64,000 nt of DNA from an uncultured cyanobacterium (GCA_937922745.1 CALAJO010000025.1:26804-90803), one strand, 5' to 3'. Numbered from the stretch's first letter, positions 18,541 through 28,518 are shown. Notes: a model not told the origin generated them from the letters alone. A program made the numbers and translations.

Positions 18541-20061
18541 ATGGGACTGTCTTTCAATCCAACCATTAATACACGCAACCCCGGTCTTGCCTTTCAGGAT
18601 GGCGACGACTTCCTGGGTTCGATGGATATTAACAGCACCAGCACAAGATTCGTTCGCTCTGTAAACCCCATTGACAGCACCAGGAAATTTATTACCAATA
18701 TTCGGGAGCCTTATTCCCACAACGCATCCGCCGACGAAATCCTGATTAAGACATCCAACTTTACCGCGCAGGTCGATCCGTTGAGCTCTCCCAGAACCAG
18801 TGGGTTATTCCGCTTACCGACTTTGCCCTTCCCTTATTTTCAGCCGGTTCCCAACCTGGGCCTTAACCCAACGGCAGCAGAAGTGATGTCGGCAACCACG
18901 CAGTTTCAGGCCGATTTAAGAACTGTTGGCCCAGGCGCCATTCCCGGTTTCCCGGTCGTCAATATGGGCACCCATTCCGGGGCCATGGGCTTTATGGGCC
19001 AAACCGACGCCTTTATCAATGCGATGATTCCCTACCAGCCCGGCGCAACGCCTCAAGGGGCATTTTATCCGGCAGCCAACGGCGGCGGCACCTTCTTCCC
19101 CGCTCCCCCGATTCAAGCGCCGTTTCCGGGCGCAACGCCGTCTTACTATCCTATGTTTGCGCCGTTCTCCGGTATTGGGGTTACGCCATCCCAAATCCCG
19201 TATCCACCCAGCGCAGGCATTGTTACCGCGCCCAACGGCCCCATCAGCTATCCGGCTTACCCCTGGTTACAATACGCTTCCCAGCAGCCCAACCAGAACC
19301 AGATGACGACCCAGGGCCTGGCGCAACTGTTCCGCAGCAACACGGCCGTATTACCTAATTATTTCCCGGCCACCAGCTACCAGCAGATCCACGCTTTCCT
19401 AAGCGAATACAACAACCTGCCGGAATACGCAAAGGTTCAGGTGCGCCAGCAGTTGGCCAACCCAACCCAGGTTAACGCCAGCATTTTAAACCGGGCCGGC
19501 ATCACCGGCACGGGCGGCCAATACGACAAAGGCGTCGTGACCAATCCCTTCCGCTCATCCAACTTCCTTACGGATACCAATCCGTTTGCCGACTTCAACA
19601 CCGGCATCGTTGTAACCGACGGCAACAGCAACGGTAAGGTGAAAGGTACCCCCACGCGGGATATCCTGTTTGGAACCCATAACCGCAACAATATCATCGA
19701 TGGCCGCGGTGGCGAGGATGACATCATCGGCAGCGTCCAGCGGGATATGGTCAACGTGTCCCACGGTGACCGGGTTTTCACCGATGGCGGGGACGATCTG
19801 ATGTTCTACGGGTTTAACACCAGTATCGGCAGAACAACCCGCTCTACCGTTGTGGATGGTGGTGCCGGGAACGATATCCTGGTGCTGACCGTAAACGGCA
19901 ATCCCCAAGCAGGGCTTAACCAACCCACCTTCACCAGGTTAAGTGACGGTTCCATCCGTATTACCCACAACAACCTGCAATTACTCACCCGCAACATCGA
20001 AAAATTCTATGTCGCCGACAGCCGCGGCAACATTGGACAGACTTACGCCGTAAAAGCGTAA
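18541..20061 (+). CDS. Pro/Tyr/Phe-rich protein with C-terminal RTX-like (hemolysin-type Ca-binding) segment
   Basis: Long PAPPIQAPFPGATPSYYPMFAPF... region then RDILFGTHNRNNIIDGRGGEDDIIGS...DRVFTDGGDDLMFYGFN...VVDGGAGNDILVL; a GTG at 18520 is an alternative start. Confidence 0.7.
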   Translation: MGLSFNPTINTRNPGLAFQDGDDFLGSMDINSTSTRFVRSVNPIDSTRKFITNIREPYSHNASADEILIKTSNFTAQVDPLSSPRTSGLFRLPTLPFPYFQPVPNLGLNPTAAEVMSATTQFQADLRTVGPGAIPGFPVVNMGTHSGAMGFMGQTDAFINAMIPYQPGATPQGAFYPAANGGGTFFPAPPIQAPFPGATPSYYPMFAPFSGIGVTPSQIPYPPSAGIVTAPNGPISYPAYPWLQYASQQPNQNQMTTQGLAQLFRSNTAVLPNYFPATSYQQIHAFLSEYNNLPEYAKVQVRQQLANPTQVNASILNRAGITGTGGQYDKGVVTNPFRSSNFLTDTNPFADFNTGIVVTDGNSNGKVKGTPTRDILFGTHNRNNIIDGRGGEDDIIGSVQRDMVNVSHGDRVFTDGGDDLMFYGFNTSIGRTTRSTVVDGGAGNDILVLTVNGNPQAGLNQPTFTRLSDGSIRITHNNLQLLTRNIEKFYVADSRGNIGQTYAVKA

Positions 20062-20168
20062 ACAGGTTAAGGAGAGAGGACAGTAAGAGAGACCAGAGAT
20101 AGGGCAAAGTGTCAGTCTTGCTAAGGCACACTTTGACAGGACTCTTTTAGGAGAGAGAGAGAAGAAGC

Positions 20169-20197
20169 AGCAGACAGGTTACTGTCTGCTTTATTTT
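20169..20197 (+). terminator. Rho-independent terminator (second hairpin CAAAGTGT/ACACTTTG lies just upstream at 20105-20135)
   Basis: AGCAGACAG-gtta-CTGTCTGCT then TTATTTTT. Confidence 0.8.
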
Positions 20198-20211
20198 TGG
20201 AAGGCTCCAGC

Positions 20212-21516
20212 CTAAGTGCCTGGGTTGCCAACGGCCTGATGGATATGCTCAATCCATCGTCCGGTCACACCGCGGTTTCTTGCCATTAACACCTGGCCGC
20301 ATTCCACCATCTGCTCATACAGCGCCGGATCTTTCAGGAGCCGGATCATCCATTTGGTGGCTTCTTCCGCAGTTTGGGCCTGGTATCCCGCATTGGCTTC
20401 CGTCACTTGTTGGGAAATGGCCTTAAAGTTATCCATATAAGGGCCAAACACAACAGGGATCCTGGCATTGATGGGTTCCAGAGGATTATGCCCCCCCCAG
20501 GGGATAAAACTCCCTCCGATGCAAGCCACTGCACCGATCTGAAAAACCGCGTTCAGCTCGCCTACCGTGTCCAGTAAAATCAACGTATGATCCGCTCTGG
20601 CAGGGCTTTCTAAGGATAATTGGCTTCGTTTGGCAAAAACGATATTTCGGCTTCGTAACAGGTCGCTCACCGCTTCCGCCCGCTCCGGATGCCGTGGGGC
20701 CAAAACCGCCTTGATGCGCGGAATTGTCTGCTGAAGCTGGGTCAGCATCTCCAGGCAAATTTCCTCCTCGCCCTTGTGAGTGCTGGCAAATACCACAATC
20801 GGGGCGTCCTTCTCAAACCCAAACAGTTGTTGAAGCTGCTGCGCCTGGGTTTCGTCCTGTAGCGCCGGCATGTCGAACTTGATATTGCCCCCCATCAGCA
20901 CCTTTTCCAAAGGCGCCCCCAGTTCCCGAATCCGCCGGACATCCCGCTCGGACTGCATCAACATGAGATGATAGTTGGAGAACACCCAGCCAAAGAAGTC
21001 CTTGAAGTAGACATAAAACTTGAACGAGCGCTGGGAAAGCCGCCCATTCACCATCATCACCGGAATTTGGCTTCGTTTGGCAAAATAGAGCAGGTTCGGC
21101 CAGATTTCGGTTTCCATAATCACAATCAAATCCGGCCGAATCAGCTTCAGGGCCTTTGGAACGATCATGAACAAGTCAAACGGAAAGTACAGAATCGGCA
21201 AGTCCGGATAGCTGTTTCGCGCCACCTGGTTGCCTGTGGCCGTTGTCGTTGAAAGCACCAGCGCATAACCTTCTTGCCGCAGTTGATTAATCAGCGGTTT
21301 CGCTGCGTTAAACTCCCCCACGGAAACCGCATGCAACCAGATGCGCTTGCTGGCGGGTTGAGACTGGAGCTTTGCTTTCAAGTCTTCTGGATAAAAGCCC
21401 AGCTTCTCCCAAAATCCTGCGCGCATTTTGGGAACAGTTGCCAGCCATGTCAACCATAGCGGGCTGAATAGAGCCAAGGTAATAAAGAGAAGGGCGTTAT
21501 AAAGCAGAATGGGCAT
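20212..21516 (-). CDS. waaA: 3-deoxy-D-manno-octulosonic acid transferase
   Basis: KRIWLHAVSVGEFNAAKPLI, SERDVRRIRELGAP, PRHPERAEAV, GGSFIPWGGHNPLEPI. Confidence 0.94.
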   Translation of the reverse strand: MPILLYNALLFITLALFSPLWLTWLATVPKMRAGFWEKLGFYPEDLKAKLQSQPASKRIWLHAVSVGEFNAAKPLINQLRQEGYALVLSTTTATGNQVARNSYPDLPILYFPFDLFMIVPKALKLIRPDLIVIMETEIWPNLLYFAKRSQIPVMMVNGRLSQRSFKFYVYFKDFFGWVFSNYHLMLMQSERDVRRIRELGAPLEKVLMGGNIKFDMPALQDETQAQQLQQLFGFEKDAPIVVFASTHKGEEEICLEMLTQLQQTIPRIKAVLAPRHPERAEAVSDLLRSRNIVFAKRSQLSLESPARADHTLILLDTVGELNAVFQIGAVACIGGSFIPWGGHNPLEPINARIPVVFGPYMDNFKAISQQVTEANAGYQAQTAEEATKWMIRLLKDPALYEQMVECGQVLMARNRGVTGRWIEHIHQAVGNPGT

Positions 21517-21549
21517 CTCAATTCATTCGCCCAGCCATTTCTTCCGGGT

Positions 21550-22053
21550 TTACCGGTAGTTGGTAAACTGGAGTGGCGCACCCCAAGCGTCGGCCTGTTG
21601 ACGGAGCATCCCGATGACTTCTTGCAGGACGTCCTTGTCTTTACCCACCACACGCACTTGATCGCCCTGGATGCTGGGTTGCACCTTCAGCTTGGCATCT
21701 TTAATGGTGCTAACGATCTTCTTGGCCAGATCCTTGTCTATACCGCGCTTGAGCTTAACGCGTTGCCGCACGTTCCCGCCCAGGGCATGCTCCACGCTTT
21801 GAGGGTCAAGAATACGAATGTTCAGGCCCCGCTTGGTCATTTTCGTTTCCAGAATGTCCAGGATATTTCTCAGGCGGGTTTCGTCGGTTGTGGTCAATAC
21901 CAGCTCGGCGGCATTGTTTTCAATGTCAATTTCGCTGTTGGAGTCTTTTAAGTCAAAGCGCGTGGTAATTTCCCGCTTAACCTGGTCAACCGCATTCACC
22001 AGTTCCTGGGTGTCAAAGTCTGAAACAACATCAAAACTACACTCTTTTGACAT
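21550..22053 (-). CDS. yajQ: YajQ family nucleotide-binding protein
   Basis: SFDVVSDFDTQELVNAVDQVKREITTRFDLKDS...KVQPSIQGDQVRVVGKDKD. Confidence 0.93.
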   Translation of the reverse strand: MSKECSFDVVSDFDTQELVNAVDQVKREITTRFDLKDSNSEIDIENNAAELVLTTTDETRLRNILDILETKMTKRGLNIRILDPQSVEHALGGNVRQRVKLKRGIDKDLAKKIVSTIKDAKLKVQPSIQGDQVRVVGKDKDVLQEVIGMLRQQADAWGAPLQFTNYR

Positions 22054-22140
22054 AGGGTGGAATCTCCTCGTGATTTTTTGTTGTCTTTTTTCTACCATAT
22101 CCATGCGACAGACCCAAGACGCTGATGAAAGTGTTAACCC

Positions 22141-22362
22141 ATGGAATATGCTATCCAGCTGCTCGTTACCCTGCTGTTGTTTCTTTATGCAGGTTATTGG
22201 GTCGATCAAAAATATCGTACTGCTCCGTGGGGCACCTTGGGCGGCCTGCTAGTAGGTATGTTGCTGGGACTGGGTATGATGTATAAAAAAAGCGCCTACG
22301 CGATGGAAGCCCGTAAAAAGCGGAAACAGGATCCGCAATCCCAAAAGGATGAAGAAAAGTGA
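22141..22362 (+). CDS. AtpZ/AtpI-like small membrane protein of the ATP synthase operon
   Basis: Two TM helices, GYWVDQKY, Lys-rich tail; first gene of the atp cluster. Confidence 0.75.
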   Translation: MEYAIQLLVTLLLFLYAGYWVDQKYRTAPWGTLGGLLVGMLLGLGMMYKKSAYAMEARKKRKQDPQSQKDEEK

Positions 22363-22745
22363 ACTTTTATTTCACCAAGCGAATTTTCCAGTTTTCAAAA
22401 CTGAAAAACCGGCTTTATGTCGGAATGCTGATTCTTAATCTCTGGCTGGGAAGCCTGATTGCAATCAAATGGCCGGAATATCTGGAGCCCTATCTGTGGG
22501 GAGCGCTTTTAAGTTATGGCTACATCTTCAGCCTTGCACGGATGATCGAGCTTCCGAAAAGCAAGCTTGCCATCGCGCTTTCAGTAATTAGAATGGTGAG
22601 TGTGAGTTTTCTCATCGTCTTTGCAGGTGAATTTAAGCTATTAGATACATGCGTTGTTTTTTGCGGATTTTTAAGTTACAAAATAGTCTTGTTCGTGGAA
22701 GTCATTCGGCAAAACATAGGAATTACGTTTAAAAGTGGCAAGTGA
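22359..22745 (+). CDS. ATP synthase subunit I-like (Atp1) membrane protein
   Basis: Four hydrophobic segments, GTGA overlap with previous gene, immediately upstream of atpB. Confidence 0.7.
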   Translation: MNFYFTKRIFQFSKLKNRLYVGMLILNLWLGSLIAIKWPEYLEPYLWGALLSYGYIFSLARMIELPKSKLAIALSVIRMVSVSFLIVFAGEFKLLDTCVVFCGFLSYKIVLFVEVIRQNIGITFKSGK

Positions 22746-23448
22746 AGCAACACATCATTGGATGATAGAGGTTGGTGGCCTCCCCGCCCCGTTTAACCAC
22801 GTCAATGTCGATACGCTCATCATGGCCTGGATTGCAATGGCCCTGATTCTGGTAATTGCATTCCTCGTGCGCCAAAATCTCAAGGTATACCCTACAAAAC
22901 TCCAAACCTTTGGTGAATCGGTCTACGATTTAACCCGCAGCATTACCATGGCCACTGCGGGCAGCCGCGGCGATGCCTTCCTGTTTTTCATCGGCTCGCT
23001 GTTCATCTTTATTTTGACGGCCAATCTGCTCGGCCAGTTGCCCCTGCGCTTTATCCAGATGATGAGCGGTTATCCGGGCGAGCTGATCGCGCCGACCGGG
23101 GATTTTAACACCACTGCCGCCTTGGCCATTTTTACCCTGATTATGTATTTCTACTTTGGGATTCGTAAAAAGGGCCTTAAATACTTTAAGCATTACGTTC
23201 AGCCGTCGCCGTTCTTCCTGCCGGTTAACCTGGTTGAGGATGTGACCCGTCCCTTCTCCCTAATGCTCCGACTTTACGCGAATATCCTGGTTGGGGAAAT
23301 CCTGGCGATGGTTGCCTTTAGCATTATGCCGTATGTATTGCCGGTCGTTGTCATATTTTTGGAACTGTTTGTGGCCTTCGTTCAGGCCTATATCTTCTCA
23401 ATTCTCAGTTCCGTCTATATTGCCCTGTTATCAGCAGAAGATCACTAA
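22735..23448 (+). CDS. atpB: F0F1 ATP synthase subunit a
   Basis: SLMLRLYANILVGEI with essential Arg; position in operon. Confidence 0.95.
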   Translation: MASEATHHWMIEVGGLPAPFNHVNVDTLIMAWIAMALILVIAFLVRQNLKVYPTKLQTFGESVYDLTRSITMATAGSRGDAFLFFIGSLFIFILTANLLGQLPLRFIQMMSGYPGELIAPTGDFNTTAALAIFTLIMYFYFGIRKKGLKYFKHYVQPSPFFLPVNLVEDVTRPFSLMLRLYANILVGEILAMVAFSIMPYVLPVVVIFLELFVAFVQAYIFSILSSVYIALLSAEDH

Positions 23449-23494
23449 GTTTACCCCCTACCAAGGGAATTACTGAAAGGAGAGACAGAAAACA

Positions 23495-23731
23495 ATGGAA
23501 CCATCAACAGCAGCATTACTGGCTGGCCCTTTAGCCGTAGGTATCGCCGCCATCGGCCCGGCTATCGGTATCAGTTTAATGACCTCGGCGTACTTTAACA
23601 GTATTGCCCGCCAGCCTGAAATCCAGGGCGGACTGACCCCCTACTACTTCATCACCCTCGGTGTTGTCGAGTTGCTCGGTCTGTTCGGATTCGTATCCTT
23701 CTATCTGTTATTTAATAGGTTCGGAGGCTAG
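23495..23731 (+). CDS. atpE: F0F1 ATP synthase subunit c
   Basis: AAIGPAIGI...IARQPE loop; helix 2 Glu in GVVELLGLFGF. Confidence 0.95.
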   Translation: MEPSTAALLAGPLAVGIAAIGPAIGISLMTSAYFNSIARQPEIQGGLTPYYFITLGVVELLGLFGFVSFYLLFNRFGG

Positions 23732-23764
23732 TTTTAGCCTTAGGAAGATGATGGTTTAAAAGCG

Positions 23765-24208
23765 ATGTTTGCTCTCGACGGAACCTTTATCGTTATGTTC
23801 ATCAGCTTCTTGATCTTCATGATGCTCATGAAGTCAATGTTCTTTGGCCCTATTGCCCAGGTAAAGCAAGAGCGTGCCACAGCAGTGGCGGATGGCAAAA
23901 AAGCGCACGAAGAAGCTGCGATGAAGACGGCTGACCTGGAGAAACGATATCAGGACGAAATCTCTGCCGCGAGAAAGAAGGCGCAACAACTCGTTCAGGA
24001 ACAGCGGGAGTCTGCCAAAACCAAGGCAAACCAGCACGTTCAATCTGCACGGGAAGAGGTTGTGGGCTTTATGTCAAACCACTCGGCTCAACTTCAGCAA
24101 TCTCGCCAAGCGGTTTACGAGTCCCTCAGCAACCAGCGCGAAAGCCTGGCTCGCACCATCGTCGAAAAACTATCGGGGCGTCAAACCACTGCGGCCGGCG
24201 CCCCTTAA
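23765..24208 (+). CDS. F0F1 ATP synthase subunit b'
   Basis: Single TM plus helical tail; first of two tandem b-type genes. Confidence 0.9.
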   Translation: MFALDGTFIVMFISFLIFMMLMKSMFFGPIAQVKQERATAVADGKKAHEEAAMKTADLEKRYQDEISAARKKAQQLVQEQRESAKTKANQHVQSAREEVVGFMSNHSAQLQQSRQAVYESLSNQRESLARTIVEKLSGRQTTAAGAP

Positions 24209-24234
24209 TCCCTCACCCTTGTTAACAGGAGTAA

Positions 24235-24810
24235 ATGTTCAGCGTGAACGCACTGTCCAGTTCGATATTTTTCTTCTTGCAGGCCCATCACGAGGCCGCT
24301 TCCAGAAGCTTATGGGAAACCATCGTTCAGTCTAATGCGCTGAACTTTGCAATTGCCCTGGGTGTTATTCTTTGGATTGTTTCCAAGTTCAAGTTGCACA
24401 AGGCTTTGGATGTCCGTCAAAACAACATCATCGAAGAGTTGAAGCTTGCTGAAGCCCAAAAAGCCAAGGCGCTGGAAGACCTGAAAGCCATTGAGCAGCG
24501 CACAGCGCATTTAACGACGGAAGTGGAGACCATCATCAAGGAAGCCCAGTCCACGGCGGAAATGATTGCCAAGACGATTGTTTCCGATGCGGAAGCCGAA
24601 GCTTCCAAGGTGATGGAGAACGCCCGCAAACGGGTCCAGTTGGAAGAAAAGACCGCTGCCCGCGAATTAGAGCGCCGCTTGATGCACGAAGCAATCTATT
24701 CGGCAAAGCAGCTGCTGGAGAATACATTAAGCCACGACGACAAGCAACGGTCCGTCCAGGATTTTGTGGAGAGCTTGCCGGAGTTGTATAAGAAGGAAGC
24801 CTACCGATAA
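24235..24810 (+). CDS. atpF: F0F1 ATP synthase subunit b
   Basis: TM plus long amphipathic helix; between b' and delta. Confidence 0.92.
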   Translation: MFSVNALSSSIFFFLQAHHEAASRSLWETIVQSNALNFAIALGVILWIVSKFKLHKALDVRQNNIIEELKLAEAQKAKALEDLKAIEQRTAHLTTEVETIIKEAQSTAEMIAKTIVSDAEAEASKVMENARKRVQLEEKTAARELERRLMHEAIYSAKQLLENTLSHDDKQRSVQDFVESLPELYKKEAYR

Positions 24811-25355
24811 TGGAACAGCTCGAATCGCGTAAAATTGCCCTTCGCTATGCCAGAGCCCTCTTTGAGGCCGCCCAGGAAACAAATGAGATGGCCTACGTGA
24901 CCGAAAATATTGGCCGCCTGCGTCAGCTATACCAGGATGTGCCGGAAATGAACGCGTTTTTCCAGAATCCCATGATTCCGGCATCTGAAAAGCGTGATTT
25001 GATTGAAACCCACTTTAAGCAAAACCTGTCGCCCATGATTGGCAACTTTCTGAACATCCTGATTGAGAACGATCGGGTTGCGGTGTTGCAGGAAATCCTG
25101 GAAGCCTATATTGAAATGGTGCGGGAAAAAGAAGGGATTGTTCAGGCAGAGGTTACCGTCCCTGTTGAACTGGAGCCCAAACTGGAGCAAAAATTACAAA
25201 GCACGTTGGAATCGCTGTTTGGTTACCAACAGGTTGAAATTAAAACCATCGTCGATCCGGCCATTATTGCCGGCGCCGTTGTCAAAATTGGTGACAAGAT
25301 CATCGACGGCAGCTACCACGGCAAACTAGAGACGTTACGAAGACAAGTAGGATAA
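24810..25355 (+). CDS. atpH: F0F1 ATP synthase subunit delta
   Basis: KIALRYARALFEAA...VDPAIIAGAVVKIGDKIIDGSYHGKLETLRRQ. Confidence 0.95.
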   Translation: MEQLESRKIALRYARALFEAAQETNEMAYVTENIGRLRQLYQDVPEMNAFFQNPMIPASEKRDLIETHFKQNLSPMIGNFLNILIENDRVAVLQEILEAYIEMVREKEGIVQAEVTVPVELEPKLEQKLQSTLESLFGYQQVEIKTIVDPAIIAGAVVKIGDKIIDGSYHGKLETLRRQVG

Positions 25356-25361
25356 AGCAAG

Positions 25362-26891
25362 ATGAGCACACTTCAAGCTGAAGAAATCAGTTCGATTATT
25401 AAAAACAAGCTGACCCAGTACGAAGCCCAAACGTCTATCAGCGATGTGGGAACCGTGATGGAAGTTGGTGATGGTATTGCCCGTATTTATGGTCTCAGAA
25501 ATGCCATGGCCGGTGAACTGCTTCAATTTGAAGATGGCCATAATACCATGGGGATGGTTCTGAACCTGGAAGAAGATAACGTCGGCGCCGTTATCCTGGG
25601 CGAATACCTGAATATCCAGGAAGGCCAGCTGGTCAAAACCACGGGCCGTATTGCTTCTGTTCCCGTTGGGGATGAACTGATTGGCCGCGTCGTTAGCCCC
25701 TTGGGCCAGGCGCTGGATGGGAAAGGTGCGATTGAAAGCAAAGAGTACCGTCCGGTTGAGAAAAAAGCCCCTGGGATTATCCAACGGAAGTCCGTACACG
25801 AGCCCATGCTGACCGGGATTACCGCGATTGATGCGATGACGCCCATCGGCCGTGGTCAGCGTGAGTTAATCATCGGTGACCGTCAGACGGGTAAAACCGC
25901 GATTGCAATTGACACCATCCTCAACCAGAAAGGCAAGGACGTTATTTGTATCTATTGCGCCATTGGTCAGAAAACCTCGACCGTTGCGCAGATTATCAAA
26001 ACCCTGGAAGACAAGGGAGCGATGGATTACAGTATTGTCGTGATGGCGAGTGCTGTTGATCCGGCTCCGTTGCAGTTCCTTGCACCGTTCTCTGCGGTTG
26101 CAATGGGCGAAGCCTTTATGGAACAAGGTAAACACGTCCTGGTTATTTACGATGACTTGACCAAGCACGCTTGGGCCTACCGTTCCATGAGCTTGTTGCT
26201 GAGAAGACCGCCGGGCCGTGAAGCCTATCCTGGTGATGTCTTCTACCTGCACTCCCGCTTGCTGGAGCGCGCAGCAAAGTTAAACGATGAACTGGGCGCC
26301 GGTAGCTTAACCGCATTGCCCATTATCGAAACCCAGGCGGGTGACGTGAGTGCCTATATTCCAACTAACGTCATTAGTATCACCGATGGCCAGATCTTCC
26401 TGGAAAGCGACCTGTTCAACGCAGGTATTCGTCCTGCAATTAACGCGGGTCTTTCAGTATCCCGGGTTGGCGGCGCAGCGCAAACCAAAGGGATTAAGGC
26501 GGTTGCCGGTAAACTTCGCCTCGACTTGGCTCAGTTCCGCGAATTGGAAGCCTTTTCGCAGTTTGCAAGTGATCTTGATAAGTCCACCCAGGATCAATTG
26601 AGACGCGGCGAGCGCCTAGTTGAAATCCTGAAGCAGCCGCAGTACTCTCCATTGTCCCTGGCAGAGCAGTATTCCATCCTGTTTGCCGGTAACAACGGCG
26701 TGCTGGATGAAATTGAAAACGAACAGGTGCAAGCCTTCAAACAGGAATGGTTCCAATATATGCCGAGTAAGCTGGGCAATGTTGTTTCCATCCTGAACGA
26801 CGGTGGTAAGCCTTCTGATGAAGAAAATGCGAACCTGCTGAAAGAGCTTCAGACCTTTAGGGATTCCGTGTTCAGCGGCGTAAAACGGTAG
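25362..26891 (+). CDS. atpA: F0F1 ATP synthase subunit alpha
   Basis: [15 protein letters not shown] Walker [27 protein letters not shown]. Confidence 0.98.
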   Translation: MSTLQAEEISSIIKNKLTQYEAQTSISDVGTVMEVGDGIARIYGLRNAMAGELLQFEDGHNTMGMVLNLEEDNVGAVILGEYLNIQEGQLVKTTGRIASVPVGDELIGRVVSPLGQALDGKGAIESKEYRPVEKKAPGIIQRKSVHEPMLTGITAIDAMTPIGRGQRELIIGDRQTGKTAIAIDTILNQKGKDVICIYCAIGQKTSTVAQIIKTLEDKGAMDYSIVVMASAVDPAPLQFLAPFSAVAMGEAFMEQGKHVLVIYDDLTKHAWAYRSMSLLLRRPPGREAYPGDVFYLHSRLLERAAKLNDELGAGSLTALPIIETQAGDVSAYIPTNVISITDGQIFLESDLFNAGIRPAINAGLSVSRVGGAAQTKGIKAVAGKLRLDLAQFRELEAFSQFASDLDKSTQDQLRRGERLVEILKQPQYSPLSLAEQYSILFAGNNGVLDEIENEQVQAFKQEWFQYMPSKLGNVVSILNDGGKPSDEENANLLKELQTFRDSVFSGVKR

Positions 26892-26904
26892 AGGACCCTG
26901 AGCG

Positions 26905-27861
26905 ATGCCGAGTCTCAAGGATATTCGACGCCGTATACGCAGCGTTAAAAGCACCCAAAAAATTACGCAGGCTATGAAAATGGTTGCGGCAGCCAAGGTT
27001 AAGCGCGCCGAAAACCTGGTCAAAGCGAATCGCCCTTATGCGCAGGAAGTTCGTTTAATCTTCCGTGACGTGTACGAAGCGATGAAGACCAATGCCCGTT
27101 TGCTGGAAGGCTCTCGCTATGCCGACTTGCTTACGGAGCGCCCGGTTAAGAAAGTGGCGATTATTGTGCTTTCCTCCGATCGGGGTTTGTGCGGCTCCTA
27201 TAACGCCAATATCATTAAGCACACGCTGCTTTTAGAAAAGCGTTATCGGCAGGAAGGCATCGTGCCCACATTCTACCTGGTTGGAAACAAGATGATTCGC
27301 GCGTTTCGCAGCATAAGCGAAGCCGACTTGATTGGCCAGTCCGCGAATATTTCCTCGGCGCCCACTCCGCATGATGCAAACCTGATTGCCGAGCAGTTGA
27401 TGGAAGCCTATCATCGCGGCGAGTTTGACGGGCTGCAAATCCTGTACACCCAGTTTATCTCGATGATTTCCTATAAGGTGACTTTAAAGCCGCTGCTTCC
27501 GCTGAAGGGGCTGATTGAGGAAATAAACCATACCATTGTGCCGGTAGAAGATATCTATAACCTGGATTTGGGTGAAGCCAAGCGTCAGACACAGGGCATT
27601 AAGCCGGAAACGCTGCTTGAGCCCAACCCGGCGCAAGTGCTGGATACCTTGATTCCGCTTTATTTCAGTAACCAGATTTATATCTCGTTGCTGGAAAGCT
27701 CTGCGAGCGAGCTTGCGGCCCGGATGACGGCGATGTCCAATGCCTCCAGCAACGCAGCCGAGATGATTGGCAAGTTGACGCTGGTATATAACAAGGCCCG
27801 TCAAGCCAGCATTACCCAGGAAATCCTGGAGATCGTGAGTGGCGCTCAAGCCCTCAAATAA
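26905..27861 (+). CDS. atpG: F0F1 ATP synthase subunit gamma
   Basis: PSLKDIRRRIRSVKSTQKITQAMKMVAAAK...YNKARQASITQEILEIVSGAQAL. Confidence 0.97.
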   Translation: MPSLKDIRRRIRSVKSTQKITQAMKMVAAAKVKRAENLVKANRPYAQEVRLIFRDVYEAMKTNARLLEGSRYADLLTERPVKKVAIIVLSSDRGLCGSYNANIIKHTLLLEKRYRQEGIVPTFYLVGNKMIRAFRSISEADLIGQSANISSAPTPHDANLIAEQLMEAYHRGEFDGLQILYTQFISMISYKVTLKPLLPLKGLIEEINHTIVPVEDIYNLDLGEAKRQTQGIKPETLLEPNPAQVLDTLIPLYFSNQIYISLLESSASELAARMTAMSNASSNAAEMIGKLTLVYNKARQASITQEILEIVSGAQALK

Positions 27862-27884
27862 ACATTGGTTCTCACTGAGTTTGC

Positions 27885-27919
27885 AAGCGGGTTGGTATGC
27901 GTTATCAGCCCGCTTTTTT
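27885..27919 (+). terminator. Rho-independent terminator of the atp operon
   Basis: AAGCGGG...CCCGCTT followed by T-tract. Confidence 0.75.
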
Positions 27920-28357
27920 CGGGATATCGCAAAGCACTTTTTTATAGGCTGCCGCGCCTGTCCCCTCGGGGATTTGCAGGAAAGCCTGGTGTTCTTTCGG
28001 GACTTGGGCCATCCCCAACGGCTTTTTATCCATGCCGATATCTATTTTGTTGAGGTACATGATTTTATTCGTTTTACAGTCAATGACGCTTTCCGAGATC
28101 GTAAGACCCACAGGTTGGCCGTATTTCTTCTCCAGCGGGATATATGATTTCTCCACTTTGCCGGCGCCGACCGGGAAATACGTCAGGCCGACAAATTGCA
28201 CCAGGTTGCCCTTATAGACCACTTTATTCTTGTCCAGGGCTTCTTCGTAAGCGCCCGGCTTACTGCCAACCTTGACCAAATTTGGTTTTTGTTCCGCTAA
28301 AGCCGGTAGCACCAAACCGATTTGTACCAGTAAAAACCAGAGTAACAAGCGTTTCAT
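27905..28357 (-). CDS. Hypothetical secreted protein
   Basis: Signal peptide MKRLLLWFLLVQIGLVLPALAEQ; VVYKGNLVQFVGLTYFPVGAGKVEKSYIPLE. Confidence 0.6.
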   Translation of the reverse strand: MKRLLLWFLLVQIGLVLPALAEQKPNLVKVGSKPGAYEEALDKNKVVYKGNLVQFVGLTYFPVGAGKVEKSYIPLEKKYGQPVGLTISESVIDCKTNKIMYLNKIDIGMDKKPLGMAQVPKEHQAFLQIPEGTGAAAYKKVLCDIPKKAG

Positions 28358-28518
28358 AACAACTCCTACATACAGTGGGGACTAGGATGTTTCGGCCAGG
28401 TGTTGCGAAAACTGAAATTTCTTTTATTCTTCGTACATTTCAAAGAGGGGTGGGGATGACCGACTTTCCGCCTTGCCGCAGAATTACAGATTTTTCACGG
28501 CGTGCCGAAGAAAGGGAT

